From contig CAVPOO010000007.1 in the NCBI GenBank assembly GCA_963707015.1, positions 124,001 to 188,000 of the forward strand: a stretch of DNA of 64,000 bases, written 5' to 3'. Shown here one piece after another: positions 63,482 through 64,000 of the stretch; the stretch's first letter is position 1; each line of letters opens with the position of its first letter. This DNA comes from CAVPOO01 sp963707015. Its GTDB lineage: Bacteria; Pseudomonadota; Gammaproteobacteria; Thiohalobacterales; Thiohalobacteraceae. The position numbers and the translations under genes were made by a program. The notes beneath the pieces are model-generated. The model was given only the letters and a program-made list of their open reading frames with translations. It did not search any database and was not told the origin of the DNA.

Positions 63482-63887
63482 CGACCTTCTCTTACCAGCT
63501 GCTCCTCGCGTTTTCTTTACGCTGCATGGTAACAGAGTGAGACAAAAAATGGCTGCCCGAAGCTACATTTTCAGCGCTTATAGTTAGGCCCCAGGCGCCA
63601 CGGGATTGCCGGAGCAGACGCCAGTGGCCGGATCGCCGATGCAGTAGGGCACCATCATCTCGGGGTGGGGTGAGGGGATCAAGACAACAAACAGCCACCC
63701 CTTGATTTGTTTCCCCTCATCCTGCCCTTTATATGCGCGCAAAGCAGGGTGCTCTCGGCGGGAACAGGAATACTCCAGCAGAAAGGCCGCGGCATAGTGG
63801 CCTTTTTCGCCCGGGCCACCGTTCTGGTACGATGGGCTTTCAGGCCCGAAACATCGAAACAATAATGAAAACGAATAGGAGTCCTTC
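63482..63887. other. stretch of uncertain coding status
   Basis: A minus-strand frame at 63584-63862 encodes a 92-residue, less GC-biased sequence (G-W-L-F-V-V-L-I-P, C-I-G-D-P-A-T-G-V-C) that might be part of a real or decayed gene. It has no ribosome site and no recognised family. I do not call it a gene. Confidence 0.25.
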
Positions 63888-64000
63888 GTGAAGTTATCGA
63901 TTCACCCGCCGGCTTTTCCGGTCTGGTCGCTGTCGGCCGCCGAGGCCCTTGAGGACGAGACCACCCGTACCAACGATGGCCTGGGCTACCAGAGCGGGGG
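63888..64000 (+). CDS. start of an unknown gene, 3' end outside the window
   Basis: GTG at 63888, 6 nt after AGGAG (63877-63881), opens a frame to the window end (37 complete codons). It begins (M)-K-L-S-I-H-P-P-A-F-P-V-W-S-L-S-A-A-E-A-L and has no signal peptide. The piece is too short to identify. Confidence 0.6.
   Translation, partial: MKLSIHPPAFPVWSLSAAEALEDETTRTNDGLGYQSG

Noticed and set aside
1..64000. tRNA, rRNA, riboswitch, integrase or attachment sites
   Set aside because: I read both strands for tRNA-like cloverleaf ends, rRNA blocks and integrase or transposase motifs and found none that I could support.

Overview
The window looks like chromosomal DNA of a GC-rich gammaproteobacterium, probably an environmental metal-oxidising type. 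This rests on a full run of pseudopilin-type type II secretion genes, NarL-type regulators, Sco proteins, VPLPA/PEP-CTERM surface proteins and, above all, giant secreted multicopper oxidases (MCOs) of the kind linked to bacterial Mn(II) oxidation (MofA of Leptothrix, MnxG/McoA of Pseudomonas putida GB-1). The genus cannot be named from sequence alone, and Mn as substrate is inference from family resemblance.

Layout. 1-7.0 kb (+): the end of a c-type cytochrome gene, a VPLPA-CTERM protein, a small exported protein, a duplicated 300-bp leader, a frame-broken PEP-CTERM protein and a 1058-residue TIGR03790-type exported protein. 7.2-20.4 kb (-), module A: parvulin isomerase, YVTN beta-propeller protein, two related secreted proteins of unknown function and a giant MCO (MCO3). 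The isomerase is intact, the propeller has one frameshift, and the rest carry many. 21.2-22.0 kb (-): a NarL-type response regulator. 22.5-41.7 kb (-), module B: a compact operon (propeller, parvulin, two Sco proteins, cytochrome c/binding-protein fusion) preceded by two intact tandem giant MCOs (MCO1 and MCO2, 2100 and 2081 residues) that share a 2.6-kb block with no difference seen. 42-47.3 kb: dispersed repeats, a response-regulator relic, vapB with a truncated vapC, a second NarL regulator and a hybrid sensor kinase. 47.6-59.4 kb: type II secretion genes gspD (-) and gspE-F-G-H-I-J-K-L-M-N (+), interrupted by two repeat families. 59.7-64 kb: a single-domain receiver, a five-domain FKBP isomerase, an FKBP relic and the start of an unknown gene.

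How the parts may fit. The MCOs carry signal peptides and several copper-ligand clusters. Sco proteins could supply copper, parvulin and FKBP isomerases could fold very large exported proteins, propeller and cytochrome proteins could handle electrons or scaffolding, and the type II system could carry the oxidase across the outer membrane. The kinase and NarL regulators are plausible switches, as MnxS/MnxR are in P. putida. The most notable points are the twice-occurring parvulin-propeller-giant MCO module, the mosaic identity of MCO1 and MCO2, shared upstream elements of the three MCO genes, the cytochrome c/binding-protein fusion, the five-FKBP protein and a 187-bp palindromic element with terminal inverted repeats.
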